This document shows positions 5,836 to 13,994 of a stretch of DNA of 18,809 nucleotides, one piece after another. Source of the stretch: RGIG6353 sp045531285 (lineage in GTDB: Bacteria > Bacillota > Clostridia > Oscillospirales > SIG627); NCBI GenBank assembly GCA_045531285.1, contig JAZSDT010000041.1:1-18809 (forward strand). The letters are read 5' to 3'. How positions within the stretch are numbered: the stretch's first letter is position 1; each line of letters begins with the position of its first letter. The notes below the pieces were generated by a model. The model searched no databases and was not told the origin of the DNA. It saw nothing but the letters and a program-made list of their open reading frames with translations. A program made the translations under genes and the position numbers.

Positions 5836-7425
5836 ATGATGATATTACCAATTGTAAAACAGTGCGAAAACAAAGAAAGCCTTTTAGCGCTTCCCGCCCA
5901 AATAACCTGTTCTTATAGAGGCGAATTTGCCGAAAGGGGAGCAAGAGTCTTTGCTAAACTTGTCGATGGTGTTGACGTTGTTGAAAATGGATTTGTTGAA
6001 TTTGTCTTTGACAGCACACTTGAAGATAAGCCTGAAATATATGCTGTTAAGGTTCTGGAAAACAAAATAAACGTCAGCTTCCGTGACCTGCGCGGTGCTA
6101 TCAACGGCGCGGCAACAGTTGCATTGCTTCTGCGTAAAAAGAAAATCAATCAGTGCGATATAGTTGATTTTCCCGATTGTACTTCCCGTTCCTTTATGAT
6201 AGACATGGCAAGAGGTCTGCCTACCGACGAGGATATAAAAAATGCAATATATCACATGGTACTTGCTAAGTATAACAGACTTCACCTTCATCTCATTGAC
6301 TCCAAGGGTCCTTGCTTTGCATCAAAGGCGCATCCCGAATTTAAATATACAGGCGAGAGTGAACAGTGTACCCTTGAGTACCTTACTGAGCTTGAGGAGC
6401 TTTGCGACTTCTATGGCATAGAAGTAGTTCCCGAAATAGAAATACCTGCACACGCAAGAGCACTTTGTACAGCTCACCCCGAATTTAAATGTCAGGTAGA
6501 GGAAGCACAGACGTGGACTTTATGCTCGGGCAACGAGGACGTATACGTGTTCTTCGAGGCTCTTATAAAAGAGGTGGCAAACGCATTCCCAAAGAGCAAA
6601 TATATCCACGTGGGCACAGATGAGCTTGAGTTTCTTGACCTTACGCCTCCCCGTATATGCCATTGGGATGACTGCCCAACCTGTCAGAGCTTCCGTAAGA
6701 AGTATAAGCTTGACGACAGACAGGCACAGTTCTACTTCATGATTGAGAGGATCCATTCTTTCGTTAAGGCAAACGGTAAGAAGATGATGATGTGGAATGA
6801 CCAGATCGACGTTTCAAAAGACGTTCCTCTGAGCCGTGATATTCTTATACAGTTCTGGCGTATTGCTAACGATGGCAGAGGTCCTTGTGATGGTTGTACC
6901 TTCAACGGCTTTCTTGAAAAAGGCTTCAACGTCATAAATTCATACTACTCCTATACTTACGTTGACCTTGAGGCAGGAATGCTTAAGCTTGATAAGCTGA
7001 AAAACTGGACACCCCTCAACGTTCCCGAACAGTCCGAGGAGTATGCACAGCAGGTAGTGGGTGCCGAGATGTGTGCGTGGGAGTTTGGCAACTATTCCGC
7101 CTATCCCTATTATGCTTATACGACAGCTCCCGCACTTGCAGTATTTGCCGATAAGCTGTGGACCTACAAGGACACAGATTACAGCAGTGAGGATTACAGA
7201 CTTGCACTTTCGGAATTTGTGTTTGGCTCGGACGAATATACCGACGTTTTCGACTGTGTAGGTTCATTGATTCCTCCAAGAACGGTTTTCTTTTACACCT
7301 ACAACAAGAATTTAACACGTGACGAAGCGGAAAAATGTATGGAGCACGTTAAAACCAACACATATCGCACAGTCTCCCGACGTTACGTACAGCTTTTTGA
7401 GAATATACTGTCAAAATTGAATTAA
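5836..7425 (+). CDS. Glycoside hydrolase family 20 beta-N-acetylhexosaminidase
   Basis: Exo-acting enzyme releasing terminal GlcNAc or GalNAc by substrate-assisted catalysis. The 529-aa protein has an N-terminal GH20b-type domain (residues ~1-112) followed by the catalytic barrel: RSFMIDMARG (~118-127), NRLHLHLID (147-155), VVPEIEIPAHA (~197-207), the catalytic Asp-Glu pair D262-E263 in HVGTDE, then MMMWND and ILIQFWR. There is no signal peptide, so it should act on oligosaccharides inside the cell. AGGGAG at 5826-5831 precedes tandem ATGs at 5836 and 5839; either may be used. It follows the acyltransferase and has its own promoter. Context suggests host-glycan, mucin or chitin oligosaccharide use. 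The family call is firm; the exact substrate is not. Confidence 0.93.
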   Translation: MMILPIVKQCENKESLLALPAQITCSYRGEFAERGARVFAKLVDGVDVVENGFVEFVFDSTLEDKPEIYAVKVLENKINVSFRDLRGAINGAATVALLLRKKKINQCDIVDFPDCTSRSFMIDMARGLPTDEDIKNAIYHMVLAKYNRLHLHLIDSKGPCFASKAHPEFKYTGESEQCTLEYLTELEELCDFYGIEVVPEIEIPAHARALCTAHPEFKCQVEEAQTWTLCSGNEDVYVFFEALIKEVANAFPKSKYIHVGTDELEFLDLTPPRICHWDDCPTCQSFRKKYKLDDRQAQFYFMIERIHSFVKANGKKMMMWNDQIDVSKDVPLSRDILIQFWRIANDGRGPCDGCTFNGFLEKGFNVINSYYSYTYVDLEAGMLKLDKLKNWTPLNVPEQSEEYAQQVVGAEMCAWEFGNYSAYPYYAYTTAPALAVFADKLWTYKDTDYSSEDYRLALSEFVFGSDEYTDVFDCVGSLIPPRTVFFYTYNKNLTRDEAEKCMEHVKTNTYRTVSRRYVQLFENILSKLN

Positions 7426-7433
7426 CTATCTTG

Positions 7434-7464
7434 GCCCAAGGTATTATGCCTTGGGCTGTTTGTT
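7434..7464 (+). terminator. Intrinsic terminator after the GH20 gene
   Basis: GCCCAAGG (7434-7441) pairs perfectly with CCTTGGGC (7449-7456) around a 7-nt loop, followed by the T-rich tail TGTTTGTT. It separates the glycosidase block from the operon starting at 7476. Confidence 0.8.
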
Positions 7465-7475
7465 ACATAAAGTTC

Positions 7476-7504
7476 TTGCAATTGTAATATTTTTGTGGTA
7501 AAAT
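7476..7504 (+). promoter_or_regulatory. Sigma-A promoter of the ten-gene operon
   Basis: -35 TTGCAA (7476-7481), exactly 17 nt, and -10 TAAAAT (7499-7504) with TGG just upstream as an extended -10. The expected start point near 7511 leaves a leader of only about 10-20 nt. It is the only convincing promoter I see before the terminator at 14695. Confidence 0.75.
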
Positions 7505-7518
7505 TATACCAAATATAC

Positions 7519-7525
7519 GGAGGTG
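7519..7525 (+). promoter_or_regulatory. Shine-Dalgarno site of the alkD-like gene, start codon ambiguous
   Basis: GGAGGTG is a strong ribosome binding site, but the only standard in-frame start codon at the expected end of the gene, GTG 7523, overlaps it. At the right distance (8 nt after GGAGG) the frame has ACG at 7532, a rare start codon. Confidence 0.5.
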
Positions 7526-8212
7526 AGTGCAACGGAAAGAATTCGCGAGAAGCTTTTGTCATTGCAGGATTTAAGATATCGGGATTTTCAGGCTTCCCTT
7601 ATGCCAACCGTTGACTCAAAGCGAGTCATAGGCGTCAGAACTCCTGTGCTTCGTGTGTTGGCAAAGGAATTAAAAAACACCGACGTTACCGCTTTTCTTC
7701 GCGACTTGCCTCACAAGTATTATGAAGAAGATAACCTTCACGCTTTTATAATATCCGAAATAAAGGATTTTGAGTTGTGCTTTTCTGAGCTGGAGGCGTT
7801 TTTGCCATACGTTGATAACTGGGCAACCTGCGACTGTATGAGACCGAAAAGCTTTAAAAAGAATGCTCAGAGGCTTTTACCTTTTATCAATGAATGCCTT
7901 GACTCCGATAAAGTGTATACCGTCAGGTTTGGAATAGGATTGCTTTTGTCATATTTTCTGGATGCGGAATTTGACAAGCGCCATCTTGAAAGGATTTCTT
8001 TGATACAAAGTGAGGAATACTACGTCAATATGATGTCGGCGTGGTATTTTGCAACAGCTCTTGCAAAGCAGTGGGAGAGTACACTGCCTTATATTACGGA
8101 ATACCGTTTGCCTCTTTGGGTGCACAATAAAACCATACAAAAGGCTGTTGAGAGCTACCGTATTACCGATGAGCAAAAGGTGTACTTAAAAACTTTTAAG
8201 AGAAAGAATTGA
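7523..8212 (+). CDS. DNA alkylation repair protein, AlkD-like HEAT-repeat glycosylase
   Basis: AlkD-type proteins are helical-repeat DNA glycosylases that excise positively charged alkylated bases such as N3- and N7-alkylpurines. The 229-aa sequence has the typical opening (a VIGVRTPVLRVLAKEL-like helix) and later DNWATCD, where W100 and D104 keep the W-x3-D spacing of the AlkD active site. A second conserved tryptophan is W174 in MSAWYFA. It is followed after one base by ktrB and is the first gene of the operon. The coordinates use GTG 7523, but this codon lies within the ribosome binding site; ACG 7532 would remove three residues and give a better spacing. Assignment to the family is strong; catalytic activity is inferred. 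Confidence 0.88.
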   Translation: MSATERIREKLLSLQDLRYRDFQASLMPTVDSKRVIGVRTPVLRVLAKELKNTDVTAFLRDLPHKYYEEDNLHAFIISEIKDFELCFSELEAFLPYVDNWATCDCMRPKSFKKNAQRLLPFINECLDSDKVYTVRFGIGLLLSYFLDAEFDKRHLERISLIQSEEYYVNMMSAWYFATALAKQWESTLPYITEYRLPLWVHNKTIQKAVESYRITDEQKVYLKTFKRKN

Positions 8213-8213
8213 T

Positions 8214-9566
8214 ATGAAACGACTTAAGCTGTCAACAACACATATAATAATGCTGAGCTTCGCCCTTGTTATACTTGTGGGGACTCTTTTGCTGATGCTA
8301 CCCATCAGCTCGTCAGACGGTAAGGCAACTCCCTTTGTGGATGCTTTATTTACGGCTACAACCTCCACCTGCGTGACAGGGTTGGTAGTAGCCCCTACCG
8401 TGTCGGCATGGAGCACTTTCGGTCACGTTGTTATGCTCTTGCTTATACAAATCGGCGGACTTGGACTTATAACCGTCATTTCGGGAATAGCTCTTTTTAT
8501 TAACAAAAAGATCGGATTGTCAGACAGAATACTGTTACAGGATGCGTTTAACCTCTCAGACCTTTCTGGCTTACTGTCCTTTGTAAAAAAGGTAATTTTG
8601 GGCACTTTTGCCGTTGAGGCTGTAGGTGCACTGCTTTATATGATCGTATTCGTGCCGGAGTTTGGTGCAAGAGGAATATGGATATCGGTATTCAATTCGA
8701 TTTCGGCATTTTGTAACGCAGGAATAGATATTTTTGCCCAAGACAGTCTTTGCAGCTATAATACCAACGTTTTAATAAACACAGTTACATTGCTTCTGAT
8801 AATATTGGGAGGCTTGGGATATATTGTGTGGTGGGACGTTATACGCACGGCAAAGAAGGTCAAGGCTCAGGGCATCAAAGCATTCCGTTCATTGACACTT
8901 CATTCAAAAATTGCTTTATCTGCAACGTTTTTGTTTATTACCATAGGCGGACTTTTAATATTTATTTTTGAGTATAACAATCCCAACACCATAGGAAATA
9001 TGACCTTGTCGGAAAAGATAACTGTATCGCTTTTTCAATCTGTTACTACAAGGACTGCAGGCTTTGCATCGGTGCCTCAGGAGAACCTTACGGATCCGTC
9101 GGCTATTGTTTCTCTCCTGCTCATGTTTGTTGGAGGTTCACCCGTAGGTACTGCGGGCGGTATTAAGACAGTCACGGTTGCAGTTCTTATTTCTACAGTT
9201 ATTTCTGCCGTTACCAACAAAAACTCCGTTTCTCTCTTTGGCAGAGAGATATCAAGAGAAGCCTGTACAAAGGCAACGTCGGTTGCTTGTATGTCTTTTT
9301 GCATACTTTTCATTTCCACCATCTTGCTTTCCTTTACGTCGGGCGCCGATTTCCTTGACGTAATATACGAAACAACGAGTGCTACGGCGACGGTGGGGCT
9401 TTCGAGAAATCTTACGGCGTCACTGAACGATATAAGCAAGATAATTGTTGCCGTAACCATGTATCTTGGCAGAGTGGGACCTATTTCTTTGGCTGTAGCA
9501 TTTGCCTTCAAAAAGAAGAACAGAAACATCATTAAGAATCCAACGGAAGAAATCAGTGTAGGATAG
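8214..9566 (+). CDS. ktrB: Potassium uptake channel subunit KtrB/TrkH
   Basis: Membrane subunit of a Ktr/Trk potassium uptake system, 450 aa, with about eight hydrophobic transmembrane helices arranged as four M1-P-M2 repeats. The four pore-loop signatures are visible: TTSTCVTGL (49-57), FCNAG (166-170), TTRTAGF (278-284) and TATVGLS (391-397), each with the filter glycine. GGSPVGTAGGIKT (~307-319) corresponds to the flexible intramembrane loop that gates KtrB. It begins one base after the alkD-like stop and is followed at 12 nt by the cytoplasmic RCK subunit, the usual pairing. Its ribosome binding site is weak (AAGAGAAAG), suggesting translational coupling. The length fits KtrB better than the larger proteobacterial TrkH. 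Confidence 0.94.
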   Translation: MKRLKLSTTHIIMLSFALVILVGTLLLMLPISSSDGKATPFVDALFTATTSTCVTGLVVAPTVSAWSTFGHVVMLLLIQIGGLGLITVISGIALFINKKIGLSDRILLQDAFNLSDLSGLLSFVKKVILGTFAVEAVGALLYMIVFVPEFGARGIWISVFNSISAFCNAGIDIFAQDSLCSYNTNVLINTVTLLLIILGGLGYIVWWDVIRTAKKVKAQGIKAFRSLTLHSKIALSATFLFITIGGLLIFIFEYNNPNTIGNMTLSEKITVSLFQSVTTRTAGFASVPQENLTDPSAIVSLLLMFVGGSPVGTAGGIKTVTVAVLISTVISAVTNKNSVSLFGREISREACTKATSVACMSFCILFISTILLSFTSGADFLDVIYETTSATATVGLSRNLTASLNDISKIIVAVTMYLGRVGPISLAVAFAFKKKNRNIIKNPTEEISVG

Positions 9567-9578
9567 AAAGGACGTTAT

Positions 9579-10232
9579 ATGAGTATCAATAAATCGTATG
9601 CAGTGTTTGGACTTGGCAGATACGGTACCGCCGTAGCAAAGGAGCTTGTGAAAAGCGGTGCAGACGTACTGGCAGTTGACAGAAACGAAGAGACGGTGAA
9701 CGCTGTTGCATCGGATATTCCCGTGTGTAAGTGTGCTGACGTTACAGATCCTGATGTAATTAAAGGGCTTGATATTGGAAATATTGACGTTGTTATTATT
9801 GCTATGGCGGAGAATTTTGAAGCAGGCGTAATGGCAACTATGCTTTGCAAAGAGGCAGGAGTTGGAACCGTTATTGTAAAATGCGGTGACGAAATGCATT
9901 CAAGGATATTGAAGCGTGTTGGTGCCGATAAGGTGATTTTCCCTGAAAACGAATCGGGTATAAGACTTGCAAAAAATCTTCTTACTTCGGGCTTTGTCGA
10001 TATGATCGAGCTGTCAAAAAACGTATCGATGGTAGAGCTTGATATCAAGAAGGAATGGGTAGGGAAGTCTCTCATAGAGCTTAATTTGAGAAAGAAATAT
10101 TCTCTTAACGTTGTGGCTATTTGCCGTAACGGACAGGTAATTGTTAATCTGGACCCGACTCAACCTCTCAAGGACAATATCAAGCTTATCGTAATTGCAG
10201 ACACTTCAAAACTTTCAAAGCTTAAGGATTAA
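9579..10232 (+). CDS. ktrA: Potassium uptake regulatory subunit KtrA (RCK/TrkA family)
   Basis: Cytoplasmic RCK protein that forms an octameric ring on KtrB and gates it in response to nucleotide binding. The 217-aa protein has an N-terminal Rossmann fold with GLGRYG at 11-16 and an acidic residue ending the second strand (VDRNEE), which is the ATP/ADP or NAD site. A C-terminal RCK_C domain covers about residues 135-217. GAAAGGA (9566-9572) lies 6 nt before the ATG. Placed directly after ktrB in the same operon, it completes a two-component potassium importer. Confidence 0.95.
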   Translation: MSINKSYAVFGLGRYGTAVAKELVKSGADVLAVDRNEETVNAVASDIPVCKCADVTDPDVIKGLDIGNIDVVIIAMAENFEAGVMATMLCKEAGVGTVIVKCGDEMHSRILKRVGADKVIFPENESGIRLAKNLLTSGFVDMIELSKNVSMVELDIKKEWVGKSLIELNLRKKYSLNVVAICRNGQVIVNLDPTQPLKDNIKLIVIADTSKLSKLKD

Positions 10233-10242
10233 AGGAGTGCAT

Positions 10243-10644
10243 ATGGAAAAAGCAACCTTTTTACAAATAATCAAATTCACTCTTTTTTCAATATCTGCCG
10301 GGATAATTCAAATAGGCTCATTTACAGTTTTTAATGAGATAGCAAAGCTTCCTTACTGGCCTGCATATCTTATGTCACTGGTGCTTTCGGTTCTGTGGAA
10401 TTTTACCGTAAACCGACGTTTTACCTTTAAATCGGCGGCTAATATCCCCATCGCTATGGCTAAGGTGTTTGGCTTCTATATAGTGTTTACTCCGTTATCA
10501 ACCTATCTTGGATATATTGCTGAAGGCTCGGGAGTCAATGAATACATAGTGCTTATTGTTACTATGCTGTCAAACTTTGTTCTGGAATTTTTGTTTTGCA
10601 AATTCTTTGTTTACAGAAATCAGGAAAATACGTTAAACAAATAG
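10243..10644 (+). CDS. GtrA-like small membrane protein
   Basis: 133-aa protein with four predicted transmembrane helices and the family signature WNFTVNRRFTF between helices 2 and 3. GtrA-like proteins are thought to help move lipid-linked sugars across the membrane for cell-surface glycosylation, usually beside a glycosyltransferase; none is adjacent here, so the role is open. ATG 10243 is preceded by AAAGGAG (10231-10237) at 5 nt, which overlaps the ktrA stop codon. A longer in-frame start at 10195 would run back into ktrA and has no such site. Confidence 0.88.
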   Translation: MEKATFLQIIKFTLFSISAGIIQIGSFTVFNEIAKLPYWPAYLMSLVLSVLWNFTVNRRFTFKSAANIPIAMAKVFGFYIVFTPLSTYLGYIAEGSGVNEYIVLIVTMLSNFVLEFLFCKFFVYRNQENTLNK

Positions 10645-10652
10645 GTGATATA

Positions 10653-11180
10653 ATGAATTTTAGTGAAATTGCCAAAGAGCGTCAATCCTGCAGAAGCTAT
10701 GACGCAAATAGGACGGTTGAAAAAGAAAAGATAGACGCGATTTTATCATCGGCACGCCTTGCTCCATCTGCCTGTAACAGCCAGCCGTATTTTATTACCG
10801 TGTGTACAGGTGAGAAGGCTAGGGAAACGGCAAAGGCTACTCAAGGCATGGGAATGAACAAATTTACAAGCGACGCCCCTGTTTTGATAGTAATATCCGA
10901 GAAATCTTACAGCCGCACGGCAGCTCTTGGCGCAAATGTGAAGAAAAACGATTATCGTTCCATAGATATTGGAATACTTGCGGCATATATTACTGCCGAA
11001 GCTACAGACCAAGGGCTATCTACCTGTATACTCGGTTGGTTTGACGATATGAAGGTCAGACAAATTTGCTCACTCGAGTCCCCTGTGCGCCTTGTTATTG
11101 CACTGGGGTATGCCAAGGCTGACGATACGCTTCGTGTGAAAAAGCGTAAGGATATGCCTGAGCTTGCAAGGGAAATATAA
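10653..11180 (+). CDS. Nitroreductase-family flavoprotein
   Basis: 175-aa FMN-dependent NAD(P)H oxidoreductase of the nitroreductase superfamily. The N-terminal signature RQSCRSYD carries the FMN-phosphate-binding arginines, SARLAPSACNSQPY follows at about 30-45, and the segment near residue 110-135 with an ILGWFDD turn and the C-terminal VIALGYA match the family core. The start ATG 10653 has AGGTGAT (10643-10649) upstream; extension to 10596 would overlap gtrA. Its stop overlaps the next start by one base (TAATG), implying coupling. The physiological substrate (quinone, nitro compound or thiol-linked cofactor) is not evident. Confidence 0.88.
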   Translation: MNFSEIAKERQSCRSYDANRTVEKEKIDAILSSARLAPSACNSQPYFITVCTGEKARETAKATQGMGMNKFTSDAPVLIVISEKSYSRTAALGANVKKNDYRSIDIGILAAYITAEATDQGLSTCILGWFDDMKVRQICSLESPVRLVIALGYAKADDTLRVKKRKDMPELAREI

Positions 11181-11494
11181 TGGCAAAACACGAATTTGGA
11201 ATAATGGAAACGGCACCTTTGCCTCACGTAAGGTACGATGAGTACGAGCCTGAAAAATATAACTGTATAAGCGTTGATGACGATTATATTGAGCCACTGG
11301 ATAAAAGGTTTACAGACGAAACGTACTGGCATACCCTTGACGTAAAAGGGAAAGGACTTGCTTATTGCGGCATAACGATCATACCTCCTTCTGCCATTGA
11401 TTCGCTGATAGCCTTGACAGATTGCCGTGAGCTTGTAAGCTTGCTCAAAAGAGCAAAGAGCGAAAATAAATTCGTTATACATTTTGGATTATGA
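11180..11494 (+). CDS. Conserved hypothetical protein (104 aa)
   Basis: Small soluble protein without a signal peptide or membrane segment. It is acidic at its N-terminal third (YDEYEPEKYN, SVDDDYIEP) and carries a WHTLDVKGKGLAYCGITIIPP core, then a short helical tail. I recall similar proteins as uncharacterised in Clostridia, sometimes mislabelled as dehydrogenases; there is no Rossmann motif here. It overlaps the nitroreductase stop by 1 nt and the sfsA start by 4 nt (ATGA), so it is certainly translated as part of the operon. Function unknown. Confidence 0.8.
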   Translation: MAKHEFGIMETAPLPHVRYDEYEPEKYNCISVDDDYIEPLDKRFTDETYWHTLDVKGKGLAYCGITIIPPSAIDSLIALTDCRELVSLLKRAKSENKFVIHFGL

Positions 11495-12171
11495 AATATA
11501 AAAGCATAAAATCTGGAATTTTTATTTCCCGTCCGAACCGTTTTATTGCATTGGTGGAAATTGACGGCGCGGAGCAGATTTGCCACGTAAAAAACACAGG
11601 CAGATGCCGAGAGCTTTTGACAAAGGGAGCAACGGTTATTCTTGAAGAATCCGACAATCCTCAAAGAAAGACGAGATATGACCTTATTGCTGTTTATAAA
11701 GGTGAAAAGCTTATCAATATGGACAGCCAAGCGCCTAATAAAGTAATGGGCGAATGGATTGAAAAAAGCGGTTTTTTTGGAACACCTACTTTGATAAAGC
11801 CTGAATGCACTTATAAAAAATCAAGATTTGATTTTTACGTAGAAACCAGCGGCAGAAAAATTTTCGCAGAGGTCAAGGGTGTGACTCTTGAGGAAGACGG
11901 TGTTGTTCTTTTTCCCGATGCTCCGACCCTGCGCGGAATAAAGCACCTTACCGAGCTTGCCGACGCTGTGGAAAACGGATACGAGGCATACGTTTTCTTT
12001 GTGATACAGATGAAGGAATGCAGTTACTTTATGCCGAATGAAAAAACGCATCCCGAATTTGCTTCAACACTTAAAAAGGTTGGCAAAAGGGGAGTGGAGG
12101 TATTGGCTCTTTGCTGCGACGTTGATGAGGATTCGCTGTCTGTAAGCGAGTTTAAGGAAGTTAAGCTTTGA
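11491..12171 (+). CDS. sfsA: SfsA family protein (sugar fermentation stimulation protein homolog)
   Basis: 226-aa DNA-binding/nuclease-fold protein named for stimulation of maltose metabolism in E. coli. The family pattern is present throughout: FISRPNRFIALVE, VKNTGRCRELL, the SRFDFYV strand, then the nuclease-like core EVKGVTLEEDGVVLFPDAPTLRG (described here in two parts) and KHLTEL. The C-terminal part has PNEKTHPEFA and GVEVLAL. Its start overlaps the preceding stop as ATGA. The molecular function is still not settled in any organism, and the maltose link may not hold here. Confidence 0.93.
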   Translation: MKYKSIKSGIFISRPNRFIALVEIDGAEQICHVKNTGRCRELLTKGATVILEESDNPQRKTRYDLIAVYKGEKLINMDSQAPNKVMGEWIEKSGFFGTPTLIKPECTYKKSRFDFYVETSGRKIFAEVKGVTLEEDGVVLFPDAPTLRGIKHLTELADAVENGYEAYVFFVIQMKECSYFMPNEKTHPEFASTLKKVGKRGVEVLALCCDVDEDSLSVSEFKEVKL

Positions 12172-12207
12172 TAAAAAACAATTAAAATCAGATAAAGGAG
12201 GAAAAAT

Positions 12208-13134
12208 ATGTTTGATTTTTTGTCTAGTAAAAAATTTAAGATAGGCGTAGCGGTAGCTTTGGTGGCACTGCTTGCGCTTGTTGTGGTGTTCAACGGTATG
12301 TTTACCGTCAATGAACAGGAAAAGGCAGTGGTATTGACCTTTGGCAAGCCCACCTACGTAAAGGATTCCGGACTTGGCTTCAAGGTTCCCTTCATCCAGA
12401 GTGTACATAAGGTGAACACGACTATTCAGGGCTTTGCAATAGGCTATGACGAGTATTCGAGTGATTTCACCGAAGATGCAACAATGATAACGAGCGACTA
12501 CAACTTTGTTAACGTGGATTTCTTTGTGGAATGGAGTGTAACAGATCCCGTAAAGGCGCTGTACAACTCACAAAACCCTCAAGGGATACTGTCGAATATT
12601 GTCCAAAGTGCAGCCAGAAGTGTTATCGGTGTGACACAGGTGGACCACGTTCTCACCACAGGAAAGGGTGAGATACAATCCCAAATCAAGTTAAACGTCG
12701 CAGAGGCACTGGACAAGCTTGATATAGGCGTACAGGTACATAATATTACAATTCAGGATGCCGAGCCTCCAACGACTGAAATTATGACTGCCTTTGATGC
12801 GGTTGAGGATGCAAGGCAGAAAATGGATACCTTTACAAACGATGCAAATAAGTACAAGAACGAGCAGATTCCAGCAGCACGTGCAGAGGCAGATAAGGTG
12901 CTGAGAAGCGCAGAAGCCGACAAGGAATCCCGTATCAACGAAGCAAAGGGCGAGGTAGCCAGATTCAATGAAATGTTTTCCGAATACGAAAAGAATAAAG
13001 CCGTTACACAGAAGCGCCTTTTCTTTGAGGCCATGGAAGAGATATTACCATCTATGGAGGTAATTATTGAAAATTCGGATGGCAGTACACAAAAAGTATA
13101 TCCCGTAAAATCATTTACAGAAGGAGGAAAGTAA
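12208..13134 (+). CDS. hflK: HflK-like SPFH/band-7 membrane protein
   Basis: 308-aa stomatin/prohibitin-superfamily protein. One transmembrane helix at residues ~11-30 anchors it, the SPFH domain follows (NEQEKAVVLTFGKP and KVPFIQSVHKV segments), and a long charged coiled coil spans about 205-270. In Proteobacteria HflK and HflC form a cage around the FtsH protease. This protein lacks the Gly/Pro-rich cytoplasmic N-terminal extension of E. coli HflK, as is common outside Proteobacteria. AAAGGAGG (12194-12201) lies 6 nt before the ATG, the strongest such site in the operon, after a 36-nt gap from sfsA. hflC follows after one base. No ftsH is visible nearby. Confidence 0.85.
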   Translation: MFDFLSSKKFKIGVAVALVALLALVVVFNGMFTVNEQEKAVVLTFGKPTYVKDSGLGFKVPFIQSVHKVNTTIQGFAIGYDEYSSDFTEDATMITSDYNFVNVDFFVEWSVTDPVKALYNSQNPQGILSNIVQSAARSVIGVTQVDHVLTTGKGEIQSQIKLNVAEALDKLDIGVQVHNITIQDAEPPTTEIMTAFDAVEDARQKMDTFTNDANKYKNEQIPAARAEADKVLRSAEADKESRINEAKGEVARFNEMFSEYEKNKAVTQKRLFFEAMEEILPSMEVIIENSDGSTQKVYPVKSFTEGGK

Positions 13135-13135
13135 A

Positions 13136-13993
13136 ATGAAAAAAATAATAATACCAATAGTAATTGTTTGCGTTATTGCTGTCCTTCTTATGTCCACAGT
13201 AGTTACAAGAAGTAACGAGTATACTCTTGTGAAGCAGTTTGGTAAGGTTGAGAGAATAGTGTCCGAAGCGGGACTTTCCTTCAAGATTCCCTTTGTTCAG
13301 CAAACAGAAAAGCTTCCCAAGACAATAATGCTTTATGACCAGGCGGAATCCGACGTTATTACAAAAGATAAAAAGACGATGGTGATCGATAATTTTGTGC
13401 TTTGGAAAATTACCGACCCCCTCAAATTTGTACAGACACTTAACACTATCCCCGAGGCTGAACGCCGTATTGAAACCGTTACGTACAATGCCATAAAAAA
13501 CGCGGTAGGTACAATTGACCAGACCGATATTATCAACGGTAGAGGAAAGTCGCTTAGCGACGGTATAGTTGCTACTGTACAGCCTGCCTTTGAAGAATAC
13601 GGAATACAGATAATAGACAATGAAGTAAAGCGTCTTGATCTTCCCGAGGATAATAAGGAATCCGTATATGCACGTATGATTTCCGAACGTAATCAGATAG
13701 CCGCAGAATTTATTGCTCAGGGTAACGAGGAATATCAGAAGATAATCAATGAGACGGACAAAGAGGTTTCCATTATCGTGTCCTCTGCCAATGCTCAAGC
13801 CGAACAGATAAGAGCAGAGGGTGAGGCTGAATATATGAGAATACTTTCCGAGGCATACAACAGCTCCGAAAGACAGGAATTTTATGAGTTTACACGTTCA
13901 CTTGATGCACTCAAGGTTACGATGAAGGGCTCAGGTAAGACTCTCTTCCTGCCCATTGATTCACCGCTGACAAAAATTTTTGTAGGTGAATAA
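13136..13993 (+). CDS. hflC: HflC-like SPFH/band-7 protease modulator
   Basis: 285-aa partner of HflK: an N-terminal transmembrane helix (residues 3-22), an SPFH domain with RSNEYTLVKQFGKVERIV and FKIPFVQQTEKLP, then a C-terminal helical segment (AQAEQIRAEGEAEYMRILSEA region) that contains the YNSSERQEFYEFTRSLDA-type ending seen in HflC. AAGGAGG (13121-13127) lies within the 3' end of hflK, 8 nt before ATG 13136, so the pair is tightly coupled. Together they probably form a membrane microdomain complex regulating proteolysis. Identity as a Firmicute HflC is good; biochemical role is inferred. Confidence 0.87.
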   Translation: MKKIIIPIVIVCVIAVLLMSTVVTRSNEYTLVKQFGKVERIVSEAGLSFKIPFVQQTEKLPKTIMLYDQAESDVITKDKKTMVIDNFVLWKITDPLKFVQTLNTIPEAERRIETVTYNAIKNAVGTIDQTDIINGRGKSLSDGIVATVQPAFEEYGIQIIDNEVKRLDLPEDNKESVYARMISERNQIAAEFIAQGNEEYQKIINETDKEVSIIVSSANAQAEQIRAEGEAEYMRILSEAYNSSERQEFYEFTRSLDALKVTMKGSGKTLFLPIDSPLTKIFVGE

Positions 13994-13994
13994 T

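Noticed and set aside
9077..9532. 151-aa open frame antisense to ktrB
   Set aside because: It lies wholly inside a gene with all four pore-loop motifs intact on the other strand, and its composition is that of a reverse-complemented membrane protein.
12168..12196. Possible promoter TTGATA-17 nt-GATAAA before hflK
   Set aside because: The -10 is poor and the transcript would start inside the ribosome binding site, leaving almost no leader.
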